NCBI GenBank assembly: GCA_037044905.1
Contig: JBAOKB010000159.1
Span: 248,001 to 312,000 of the forward strand
Reading direction: 5' to 3'
Length of the DNA stretch: 64,000 nt
Source of the DNA: Hortaea werneckii
Lineage: Eukaryota > Ascomycota > Dothideomycetes > Mycosphaerellales > Teratosphaeriaceae
This document shows, in pieces, positions 35,697 to 45,398 of the stretch (position 1 is its first letter; the number at the start of each line of letters is the position of its first letter). The notes beneath the pieces were generated by a model, which was given only the letters and a program-made list of their open reading frames with translations, was not told the origin of the DNA and made no database searches. Both the position numbers and the translations under genes were made by a program.

Positions 35697-36259
35697 GGTG
35701 GGTGTGCTGGTGGGTGGGTGTGTTGTGGTGAGGTGGTGTTGATGTTGGTGCGCGTGGGCGGATGTGGATGACGGGGTCGGGAGTGGCGGTTGAAAGTGAA
35801 TGCAGTGGATTAGCCTCAGGGTAGTGACTGTAGTAGATATGGAGGGCGGCTTAAGGATGGTTTGCGAGCATGTCGTCGGTAAGGCGTCGTGACCCACCGC
35901 AATGCCGGCGGAAAGCGGCCATGCGGGCGGTGTTTACGTAGCCGCAACCCTCTAAGGGCAGGTGTGGCGACGAGCTGATCGCGTGAAGGAAGCAGCTGCC
36001 CAGTCTTGCCCAACTTGCGACTTGCGTTCCAGACAGGAAGGCGCCCCCTCTTGATTCCCCAGACAGGAAGGCCTTCCCCGTGGAGGCGGCGCCCACTTTC
36101 CAACTGTCGCGGTGGGTCATCTGCATGCGGAGTGTTGCCGGACCTTGCCCGTGCCCAGCGCCCGCCATCTCCACCGCCCGCCCCTGCCTTCACCAGCTGG
36201 AGACACGTCCATGGCAAAGAACATGACGGCGCTCGTCATTGCTGTCTCCGCCCCTCCAC
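35697..36259. other. Intergenic region
   Basis: Promoter of the acetyltransferase and 3' side of the LYR gene. A short imperfect duplication (CAGACAGGAAGGC twice, about 36032 and 36060) is visible; no gene recognised. Confidence 0.5.
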
Positions 36260-37468
36260 TCACCCCTCCACACTCTCTTTCGCCCTTCTCCGCAGCCCAT
36301 GTAAAGCATGCTCGCCCCACGTGACCCTCCACTTCGCACCCTCACCATCCCACTCCATAACCGGGCACTGCGCAAACACGGTCGCCCACATCCTCCTCAT
36401 ATACCGTGGCGTAATCGCATGCCTATCTCGACTCCGATCCGTAGGCGGCAGCTCACCAAGTCGGAAAAGTAATGCTTCGTCGCCCGCTGACACTGCATTA
36501 CCCACCTTCTTCCGTCGAGGCACTTGCGGCTCGCTCTGAGCTCCAGACGCGAGGTCGCGAAGCCGGCACCACTCCTGCGTTGGCAGTGATGGGTGGACTC
36601 GTGCGAGGGTGCTGGCGTACCAGTCCTTGGTCTGGTTCTTGACGCTGTTCGGAGGCATCGGGCGTTTCCAAGAGTTGAGTTCCTCGAGACGGGGAGCCAT
36701 TCGACGTATTAAAGGACGTGTGAGGTGCGGCGGAGGGTGTTGGAGCTGGGATTGCAGTAGTGCTTGCAGCTGCGATGTGAAGTCGGGGACGTAGTGTGTC
36801 CAGCTGCCGTTGTTGACCTCGCGAGCGCTGGGAGGTTTTGTAGAAGGTGATCGTGTGTCGTCCGCCGTCTTTCCTGCGTCGTTGATCGTCCCATCTTCGC
36901 GAGCTGTCTCGCTCATGCTCTCCTCTTCCAGACCCTGATGCGGACGCACTGCGAGCAGCCGTCCCAGCAGCTCACGCCTCCTCCTCCCGACTCTGCCGTA
37001 GGTCATGAGCAGCACCTTGAGCAACGGTCTTCGCTCGCCATCATTAGCTCGCGCCAGGAGTCTGAGGCCATTTTGAGCCGCCTGTAGCTTCCTGTGGACA
37101 TAGTCTGCACGTGTTGGATGCTCACGCCGCTGCCACACTTTGAAGCCGTCCTCCCGAAATCGGCCTATCGCATACTGCCGCACCCATTGGCGAGCTTGGA
37201 AGTCAGGGAGGTAGGTGCATTCTCGAAGCAGTGCACGTAGCAGATGTCGCGAACGAGTCGCTTGGTCGGGGGTCAGACCTGATGCTCGGCGCGCCTCGTC
37301 GGACGCCTGTGGGAGGGTGGCTATCTCATGTTTGCGCTGTGATGCCGGCGACAGCGTGCGGTGGGTGAAGGTGGACCGAAGACGGAGTGGATTTGTTGAA
37401 TGTGTCGGTAATGTCACGCCGAAAGCGTGAGAGACGATGCGCCTTGTCGACCCAGCAATCGACTGCAT
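36260..37468 (-). CDS. LYR-motif protein, Cup1-like, probably mitochondrial
   Basis: A single intact exon of 402 residues from the ATG at 37468. The N-terminus (MQSIAGSTRRIVSHAFGVTL) is Arg/Ser-rich without acidic residues, as in mitochondrial presequences. Near residue 80 lies HLLRALLRECTYLPDFQARQ, the motif of Cup1-like LYR proteins, followed by the paired helices of the domain (WVRQYAIGRFREDGFKVWQR). LYR proteins bind the mitochondrial acyl carrier protein and help assemble respiratory complexes or Fe-S clusters; the specific client of this fungal family is not known to me. The middle is disordered and the C-terminus is a basic helical domain with a conserved-looking TPRYMRRMWATVFAQCPVME block. 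Confidence 0.82.
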   Translation of the reverse strand: MQSIAGSTRRIVSHAFGVTLPTHSTNPLRLRSTFTHRTLSPASQRKHEIATLPQASDEARRASGLTPDQATRSRHLLRALLRECTYLPDFQARQWVRQYAIGRFREDGFKVWQRREHPTRADYVHRKLQAAQNGLRLLARANDGERRPLLKVLLMTYGRVGRRRRELLGRLLAVRPHQGLEEESMSETAREDGTINDAGKTADDTRSPSTKPPSAREVNNGSWTHYVPDFTSQLQALLQSQLQHPPPHLTRPLIRRMAPRLEELNSWKRPMPPNSVKNQTKDWYASTLARVHPSLPTQEWCRLRDLASGAQSEPQVPRRKKVGNAVSAGDEALLFRLGELPPTDRSRDRHAITPRYMRRMWATVFAQCPVMEWDGEGAKWRVTWGEHALHGLRRRAKESVEG

Positions 37469-37868
37469 CAAAGCGAAAGGACTGCCTGAATACCTCCAGC
37501 TCCCATCCTGTCTGCGTCTGCTTGCTTTTCGGCGTCATCGGCGCTTATGGGGAGGATAAGGTTCGCGTAGCGCGAGTTAACTCCGCCAAAGCCCCGTGGC
37601 CGGAGGAGCGTGGTTCGCCAAGCGAAGGGCCCCCCGTCTGGGATTTGCCGAATCACTTCCAGCTTCAACGCGTCCTCGGCGTCCTACGCGTCAGGATCGC
37701 ATTCAACTCACCTTACCGCATACCCCGACCGCTGCGCCCGCCAACCTCCGCTTCTTCCGCCGCCGCTACCATCGCCGCCACCGCCCGAGGTGAAGGGCAT
37801 TTCGGCGCAACTCAGCTGTCCGCTCGCGCACACGCATTGCTGGCCGTATCGCACCGTCCGGGGCCTGC
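37469..37868. other. Divergent promoter region
   Basis: Only 400 bases separate the LYR gene (minus) from the APSES gene (plus), so both promoters must lie here. The half nearer the plus gene is CG-rich with CCGCC runs. No MCB box (ACGCGT) was seen; one near-match is GCGAGTTAA. Confidence 0.45.
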
Positions 37869-40800
37869 ATGGCGTCAATCACCGCGATGCCTCCAACCCC
37901 GCAGCAATCCTTCTCCCACATGCCACCCGCCCAGGCTTCACCGCAAGGGCCGTCAAGTCAACCGCCGCCGCCGCCGCAGCCATATGGGCACGGGTACAGC
38001 ATGTCCTTCGACAGTCCGCATGGCGCCCCGTCGCCCATGCACGCGCAGAGCCAGCCCGTCTACAGCCAAACTTTCCCCAATGGACCCATGTCGAATCCGG
38101 GGTACGCGCGAAGCTTCGGCGACAACTATGGCCCGCCGAGAGGATACGCAGATAAGCCTCAGATATATACCGTGAGTGCATCTTCTCGTCACTGCCTATG
38201 TAATGCAACTAACAATGACATGCGCAGGCCGTCTACTCCGGTGTATCAGTATATGAGATGGAGATCCATGGCGTGGCGTGTATGCGCCGCCGAAGCGACG
38301 GCTGGCTCAACGCCACACAGATTCTCAAGGTCGCCGGCGTGGACAAGGGAAAGCGTACTAAGGTCCTGGAGAAGGAGATCCTGACCGGCGAGCATGAGAA
38401 GGTCCAGGGCGGCTACGGTAAGTATCAAGGCACTTGGATTAGTTATCGACGAGGCCGTGAATTCTGCCGCCAGTACGGAGTCGAAGATATCCTCAAGCCT
38501 CTACTGGACTACGATGTTAGCGCCGACGGCTCTGGTGGCCACGGCCAAGAGACACCAACGAAGGAACAGGCCATGGCGGCAAACCGGAAGCGCTTTTACA
38601 ATCATAACCTGGATGGTAGGCCACAAGGTCCAATCAGCAATGGGACCTTTTTTCAGAACATATCACCAACTACGTCCGTCGCACTGGCCGCGATGAACAA
38701 GGCCGCACGGCTGAACTCGCCAGGGCCTCGTCCATCTAGCGCGCAACGGCCTGCCAACATGCGTCGGCCTTCGCAGCAGGACATTTTCCCAGGCGATAGC
38801 CAACAAAGTATCATGTCAGAGGGCAGCTACAACGCCGACGGCAAGTATGATTCCGGCTATGGCACACAACCAAATGGCGTTGAGCCTCCTAGGAAACGGA
38901 TGAGACGCGACAGCCAAGACGAGATGGCGCCGCCTGCCCTACCTCATGATGAGTCGATGAGGTCAGTCACACCTACAGAGCCCAACGAGAGCTTCATGTA
39001 TGACACAGCTGCGTCACAAGCGTCATTCGGGCCTGATGGAGAACCAATTGCGAAACCGCCACTTCCCACCCCAACGACCGAAGAGCAGCAGGAGAAGATC
39101 AATCTGATTCTCGAACTGTTTGCAGATCCCGGCAGAACAGACTATGCGTCTCATGATGCTCTGACGAAGCTATCAGGGGAAGACCTCAACATGCCTCTCG
39201 ACTACTCAGCGAATAATGCTTTACATTGGGCGGCCACTCTTGCGAAAGTGCCGCTGTTGAAACTGCTAATCCAACGAGGAGCGAATATCTGGCGCGGTAA
39301 TGCCGCTGGTCAGTCGCCGCTCATTAGTGCTGTCCTTGTAAACAACTGCTGGGAGCGTTCCTGTTTCCCCGAGCTGCTGGAGCTCTTCGGTCCCTTGATC
39401 GAGGTCAGAGACGCCCAGGGCCGCACAATCCTACATCATATTGCTGTTTCATCCGGCATCAAGGGTCGTGCTCCTAGCAGCAAATACTATCTTGAAGCCC
39501 TACTGGAGTACCTCGTTCGCATCGGTACGCAACCAAATGCCAATATTTCTGGCGCACCATCCGTCGCTGCAGCAGCTCTGCAAGCACAACGAAATCGACA
39601 TGGAGACACATCCGCAAGCCAGGAAATGAGTCAAGGCCAGAAAGGTAGTGCCGTCAGCCTTGTCCGCTTCCTCTCCCACATTGTCAACGCGCGAGACAAA
39701 GCCGGTAATACCGCGCTGAACCTGTCGCGCGTATCGGGAATCGAAGTATTATCCAGCAGCTGCTGGAGATCCATGCTGATCCTAGTTTGCCGAACTACAA
39801 GGGAGTGAGTGCAAAGGATTTTGGGGTCGGTGGAGGGGACGGGAGCGAGCAGCACCAGCATTCCTTCATGAATGGTAAAATTGGCGGTCAATCTGCCGTT
39901 CACGCTACGATGCCCAACACGACGGCCCAGCAAGACTCCAATTCTCACGGAGCAGCGGATGAGGACGGGAGTGCTGCTCAAGGGGAAGACCACGCCGGGA
40001 GTCAAATCGAAGATCTTGGCCAGGATCTACTTTCTTCGATGACGAACATGCTCACGCAGAACCTGACGCAGCATAAGGATCTGCTGAAAGTGCGGACTGA
40101 GCAGATTGACCGGTTGAACGAGCAATTGAGGGAGTTTAGCGCAATGCAGAAAGCAGACCTGGATCGCTTGCAGGAGTTAAAGGACAGAGTCCGAGTAAGA
40201 GGGGAACGACAAGCGAAGGTGGCGAACCTCCGAAGGGCAGTAAAGGAAAGGAAGGAGAAGAAAGGCGCCGCCGCCATTCAGTCGACCGACGACAAGAAGC
40301 CTCCCTCCCACCAACCTCCTCCCTCCGATCTCGAACCTGCCTGGCTATCCGACAACTCCATCACCTCCCTGCTCCTCCCCGACCCAACGGCAGACCCCTC
40401 TTCTGCCTCTCACTCCCCATCGTCCACCCATCCAACCCCCGCCCAACACTCCCTCCTCACCACCCACCCGACCCTCTCCCAAACCTCCCCCACGCACCTC
40501 CTCGCCACCCTCCGCGCCTACGAATCCCACAACGCCGCCCTCGCCTCCCAAGCCAAGGACCTCTCCGCCCGCTCCCAGGAACTCGAGGCCCTGTACCGCA
40601 AAGTCGTGAGCCTGTGCACGGGCGTGGAGGAGGAGAAGGTGGAGGGGTGTTTGGGGGGGTTGATCGCGGCGGTGGAGAGTGAGCAGGGGAGGCAAGGGAA
40701 GGGTGCTGCTGGTGTTGGTGGTAGTGGTTTGGAGTTTGGAGGTGGAGGAGGAGGGGGAGGGATGGGCAGGGGAGAGGAGGATGCGATGGGGAAATGGCGT

Positions 40801-40887
40801 GGTGCTGGGAACGGGGACGGGGAGAGGGGCCAAGAGGATGTGGGACGTGTGAGGGGGTTTTTGAGGAGGGTGGATGCGGGGTACTAG
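37869..40887 (+). CDS. APSES (KilA-N) transcription factor with ankyrin repeats, MBF/SBF type (Mbp1/Res/Swi6 family)
   Basis: Exon 1 (37869-38171) encodes a Pro/Gln/Ser-rich leader; a 56-nt intron (GTGAGT..GCGCAG) joins it to exon 2 (38228-40887); total about 987 residues. The APSES DNA-binding domain follows at once: AVYSGVSVYEMEIHGV, RRRSDGWLNATQILKVAGVD, KGKRTKVLEKEI, HEKVQGGYGKYQGTWISY. A disordered region with a basic cluster (PPRKRMRRDS, likely nuclear localisation) leads to ankyrin repeats (NALHWAATLAKVPLLKLLIQ, GRTILHHIAVSSG, AGNTALNL), then a coiled coil (about 40020-40260) and a Gly-rich tail. Such factors form MBF-like heterodimers that switch on G1/S genes. Paralogue identity is uncertain, so no symbol is given. 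One base is missing near 39727; repair gives NLSARIGNRSIIQQLLEIHA. Confidence 0.9.
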
Positions 40888-41801
40888 TCCTAGTATTTCT
40901 AACTCCTCCCGTTGACCGTCCGTGAGGTTAGGCAAGGAGGGGGATGTCGATAGTCGATCGGAAATGTACTTCGAGTTGCAGATCTTATAGGTTGTGTGTA
41001 GAAGGTTTGGAAAGTTGATAATTCCAAAAAAGAAAAAAAAAAAAAAACAAATAAAGACGGTTTTGGTCCCTTGGCTTCTTTCCAATCCATCATCATTCCT
41101 CTTCCCGCTCCAAAATTCTCAAGTTAGCGCAGGCAAACGAGACGGAAAGGCAGGAAAGAAAACGAAGTGTTATTAGAACCCCTCTTGTTTTTCTTCTAGT
41201 CTTTTTCCCTTTCCTTTTCCCCCCCCTTTTCTCCATCAATCCTGTAGCCGTAGTTAATTTTTATCTCTATCTTTTGCATTTTCACCCGCACATCATGTTC
41301 ATTATCCCTTTTCTGTAGCCTCTCTTCTTTTCGCCCCCTGACATCACCTTGAAAAAAATTGTCCACATTTGCTTTACAACGCGTTCCTTTCGATCTGACT
41401 GCTCTTTTCATTTCATTTTCATTTTCCTTTTGTTTTTCTTCTTCTTTTCTTCTTTCTTCTTTTCTTCTTCTTTTCTTCTTCTTTTCTTTTTTTTCCTTTT
41501 CCTTTTTTTTTCCATACGGACGCCGCACAGGTAGAGTCGACTGGCTGAAAGCCCCCTGTGACAAGGGGAAGGCGGAAAGGCCGAAAAGATGAGATGATGA
41601 AGATGACGGACACAGGAGAAGAGGAAACAGGGAAAAGTCATAGTTTCTAACGAAGCTTCTTTCAAGAAGGGGGACGATATCTCCGAAACGGTGGTAAAAG
41701 GGCAACAAAACTGCAGCCCAGGAGCACAACACCCCATTGCCAACCCGCCATCTTCCCCCAACTCCACCTACACCTCTACCTCCACCTTTGTCTACCTCTC
41801 T
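40888..41801. other. Convergent intergenic region with a long pyrimidine tract
   Basis: The APSES and glutaminyl-tRNA synthetase genes converge here. It contains a poly(A) run near 41026-41046 and a C/T-only tract at 41433-41513. No gene is visible. Confidence 0.65.
41433..41513 (+). repeat. Uninterrupted 81-base polypyrimidine (CTT/CTTTT) tract
   Basis: From 41433 to 41513 the plus strand holds only C and T, built of CTT and CTTTT units that read nearly the same in both directions (mirror symmetry). The complementary strand is therefore all purine. Confidence 0.9.
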
Positions 41802-43657
41802 CTAACCCTTCTTCCCCGTATCCTCCTTCAAACTGACAATCCGATTAAGCACCACCTTCCCCTCCTTATCCGTCCCCTCCTTATCCAGCGCGAAAAACCC
41901 CGTCCGCAACCCCTGAAACCTCACCGAACTCTCGTCCGCGCCGCCCTCCCTCGCCTCGCCTTCTTCCTTCGGCCAGGGCGCATTGGTCCGGACGAAATCC
42001 CATCCGTTCTCGATCAGGGCGTTGGGGAAAGTGACGAGGCTGTGGAAGGGTTGAGGTCGGCAGCGTAGCCGCCGGTCTTCCAGTCCAGTTCGTTGGGTTT
42101 GCTGGTTTTGAAAGGGGGTTGAAGAAGCGGACGCTGGCTTGGACTGGAGAGGAGGAGTCGGGACCTGTGCCGCCGCCGCCGCCGACCCAGTGGATCCGGG
42201 CTTTGCCTGGTGGGAGGTGGGAGCCGTATTCGGCTTCGACGGAGACGACGCGGCCGGTGGTCGGGTCCTTGGTGAAGGAGGTGCAGCGGATCGGGTGGTC
42301 GACGTAGAGGAGTCCGACGCTCTTGCCGGGCGCGAGGCGGAAGAAGTCCGGGTCGTCGGTTTCGCGGAAGTCGTCTTGGTCGATGTAGATGGTGCGCGTG
42401 AAGGGGATGGTGTGGGTGCCCTTTTCTTTGTCCTTGGGGTCGAAGGGGACAGTGCGGGGTTCGCTGTAGTCCTCGGGGAGGTTGGTGAAGGTCACCTTGA
42501 TGGGGTCGAGCACGATCATCAGTCGTGGGACGCTGCGTTCGAGGTATGTGCGGATCGAGGCGTCGAGGATGTGGGTCATTGTGTTGGCGTTGGCTTTAGT
42601 GACGCCGAGATCCAGAACAAACTTTTTGAGCGCGCCGGGCGGTACACCGCGACGACGGAGGGCGACGAGCGTGAAGAGGCGTGGGTCATCCCAACCGCTG
42701 ACGGCTGGTGGGATGGTTTTTTTAATGGTCCTGAGGCTGTGGTCACGGCTTTGGCGGCTTCAGAGGGCGCTTCAGGTTCGGGCTCGCCCTCTTCCGCGAG
42801 ATGAAGTTCGTCGACTTCGTCTGCGATGTCTTGCATCACCGCCTATGGTGCAGCCTTCGACCAGCATGGCGATACGGCGCTTGGAGAGGATGGTGCCTTC
42901 TACGTTCAGTCGGCCATACTCGCGTTGCATGGGTCCCTTGGCGTCGGAGCCACGATCCTTCATGTCCAATTCTTCCAGCAGCCAGTTGTACGCCGGTCTA
43001 AGGGTCTCAAACTCGACGGTGCAGAGAGAATGGGTGATGCCCTCCAACGCATCACAAATGCAGTGGGTGAACTCGTATGTCGGATAGATTCTCCACTTGT
43101 CGCCTGTCCTGTGATGGTGGTTGTTCTTGGTCACGCGGTATGCGGCGCAGTCCCATAAGGCCGGGTTGTCTGCGGCCGCCTTCAAGCCTCTCCTTCCTCT
43201 GTTTGATCTCGGTCGAATCATCCTCGTGCACTTCATACTCTTCCGGCTTGGTAGCGAGATGTTGCTTCATCCTCAGGACCGCCTCACCAGGCTTGTACTT
43301 CCCATCCCGCATACCCCTAAACTCCTCCAAGTTCTCCTCCACGCTCCTACTCCAGTGTGCACACGCCTTCCGCTCGCCGAACTCCCCTCCACCCAACTGA
43401 CCCCTTCCCCTCTTCACCTCATCTGGCGTACAGTGACACACATACGCCTTCCCCTTCTGCACTAGCGCCTCCGCCAGCTCATACAACTTATCGAACTCAT
43501 CACTACTGTGGGTTATGCGAGCCGGCTCGAACCCCAACCACCGCACCATCTCCTGGATACTGGTGAAGTACTTCTCCTCCTCCTTACTCGGGTTGGTATC
43601 GTCGAAGCGCAAGTTACAAACGCCGCCATAGCTCCGGGCGAAACCGAAGTTGACGGT

Positions 43658-43690
<33 letters not shown>

Positions 43691-43939
43691 ATTGGGTTCC
43701 GGAGGGAAACGTGTGTGGACTTCTTCCCCTGGGATGGACTTCTCACTGTAGACACCCTTGAGCCATCCCTGCTTGAACGGATCGACAGGTTCGGCGGGCT
43801 TGCTGGGCGCAGCAGCGGTGTTGGCGGCGGGGGCGGATTTGGCGGCGGCTGCTTTGGCGGCGCGAGCGGCGGCCTTTTTGGCTTCCTTTTCCGCCGCACG
43901 CTTGGAGACCTTGGGAGCGTCTGGTGGAGCTTCCGCCAT
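41802..43939 (-). CDS. GLN4: Cytosolic glutaminyl-tRNA synthetase
   Basis: Class I synthetase charging tRNA-Gln. The ATG at 43939 opens a Lys/Ala-rich leader (KRAAEKEAKKAAARAAKAAA) in place of the long N-terminal domain of yeast Gln4. The HIGH motif is in FPPEPNGYLHIGHAKAI, then LRFDDTNPSKEEEKY, TCTPDEV-like CHCTPDEV, and a KMSKS-like TILSKRRIAMLV. About 60 extra, mostly acidic residues separate this from SGWDDPRLFTLVALRRRGVP. The anticodon-binding beta barrels follow (MIVLDPIKVTFTNLPEDY, IYIDQDDFRE, FFRLAPGKSVGLLYVDHPIR), ending GKKG with the stop at 41802. Continuity needs repairs near 43185, 42845 (probably two), the T7 run at 42717-42723, 42112 and 42050. Because the gene is essential and should be single-copy, these are best read as sequence errors. 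Length after repair is about 714 residues. Confidence 0.9.
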
Positions 43940-44398
43940 GTTGATGTCTTGTCTGGCGGAAAGGCGGGTGAGGTGGTTGGTAGCGGAGCGGAGTGGGAAG
44001 TGTTATCCTCACGCGTCCTGGCTTGAGTCAACTTTCCGACTCACCCCACCCCACAACACACCGGATTGTTTCTGTCGCGGACGTTGCCGGGGATTTCCCG
44101 CTGCCCCTCACTTTCACATGCAGGAGCTTCGAGCTTGGACTTCTCAAAGACATAACGACATGTGAATGGGCACCGTGTATGATTTCCCTTGCTTCACAGA
44201 CTTCTTGTGCTGACAAGTCAGACTGCACTAAATCTCTGTCTGAATACAAGTAGCGACCATCAATTGCAAAGTGCTTTTTCAGGAATCGACCAACGATACG
44301 CCACATTCATCTAATCAACCTAATGTTGGCCTCCTAAAACCCCGATAATCGTGAACAAACACCGCATACATACAAGGTCCAAAACGTGTCCACAGCGT
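43940..44398. other. Divergent promoter region
   Basis: Promoters of the glutaminyl-tRNA synthetase (minus) and the macro-domain gene (plus). A 92-codon minus-strand open frame (44028-44306) begins with ATG but shows no family and lies in the synthetase promoter, so it is not called. Confidence 0.5.
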
Positions 44399-45398
44399 AT
44401 GCGACCAAATCATCGCCTCCTTTATACCCTCCGACGCCTGTCCAACACCACCCACTGGAGAACAGCTTCCTCTGCCGCCTCTGAAAAGATGGCCCCCCTT
44501 GAACTCTCTTCTATCCCCACCCTCACCGATCTCTATGCAACGTCCAAACTCCAAGCTCCAACATCTTCACCCCCTGCCTCACCCACAGCCACCTCCCGCT
44601 TCAACCCCCACATTTCCCTCATCCGCACCGACATCACCACCCTCGCGGTAGACGCCATCGTCAACGCAGCCAACACCTCCCTCCTCGGCGGGGGCGGCGT
44701 AGACGGCGCCATCCACTCCGCCGCAGGCCCCTCCTTACTCGCCGAATGCCAGACACTCAACGGCTGCGACACAGGCGACGCCAAAATCACCGGCGCCGGG
44801 GACTTACCCTGCAAATTCGTCATCCACGCCGTCGGGCCCGTATATGGACGGGAGAACTGCAAGTCCGAAGGCGGCGCGGCGAAGTTGTTGCGGAGTTGTT
44901 ACCGTCGGAGTCTGGAGGTGGCGAGGGAGAATGGGGTCAGGAGTTTGGCGTTTGCGGCGTTGAGTACGGGCGTGTATGGGTATCCGAGTGAGGAGGCGGC
45001 GGAGGTGGCGGTGCAGGCTGTGAAGGGGTGGTTGGAGGAGGAGGAGGATGGGAAGAAGGGGGAGCCGAAGATGGAACGGGTGGTGTTTTGTAGTTTTTTG
45101 GAGAAGGATGAGAGGGCTTATGAGAGGATTGTGCCGTAAGTTGACTTTTTCTGTCATAGAGGGGTTTCAGGGAAAGAAATGGGAGAGCCCTTAGCTGACG
45201 ACTATCTTTTGTGGCAGTCGCTATTTCCCACCCGCCGAGACGGAGACGGACGCGAATGATACTGCGTCCGAAGGCTTCGAGGATGACAATGCACAGACCG
45301 AGTCTGCAACGCCAGAGCTCCCCGACGTACCAACCAAAGATCCAACCGAGCCCGGCCAACCGGATACGAAGAAGGTCAAGCTGGACGATGCAGCATAG
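44399..45398 (+). CDS. Macro-domain protein, ADP-ribose hydrolase-like (MacroD type)
   Basis: Two exons, 44399-45135 and 45218-45398 (82-nt intron, GTAAGT..GGCAG), encode 305 residues. The macro domain is typical of the MacroD group: DAIVNAANTSLLGGGGVDGA (ADP-ribose-binding loop), IHSAAGPSLLAEC, GDAKITGAGDLPCKFVIHAV and FAALSTGVYGYPSEEAAEVA. MacroD enzymes remove mono-ADP-ribose from acidic residues and hydrolyse O-acetyl-ADP-ribose. Two starts are plausible. The ATG at 44399 adds an Arg-rich, acid-poor leader (MRPNHRLLYTLRRLSNTTHW) that looks like a mitochondrial presequence; the ATG at 44489 (MAPLELSS) gives a 275-residue cytosolic/nuclear form. The C-terminal exon is acidic and disordered, ending in a KKVKLDDAA tail. 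No frame break. Confidence 0.9.

Noticed and set aside
41026..41046. Poly(A) run as evidence of a retroposed gene
   Set aside because: There are no target-site duplications or processed coding copy beside it; it is part of the low-complexity convergent 3' region.
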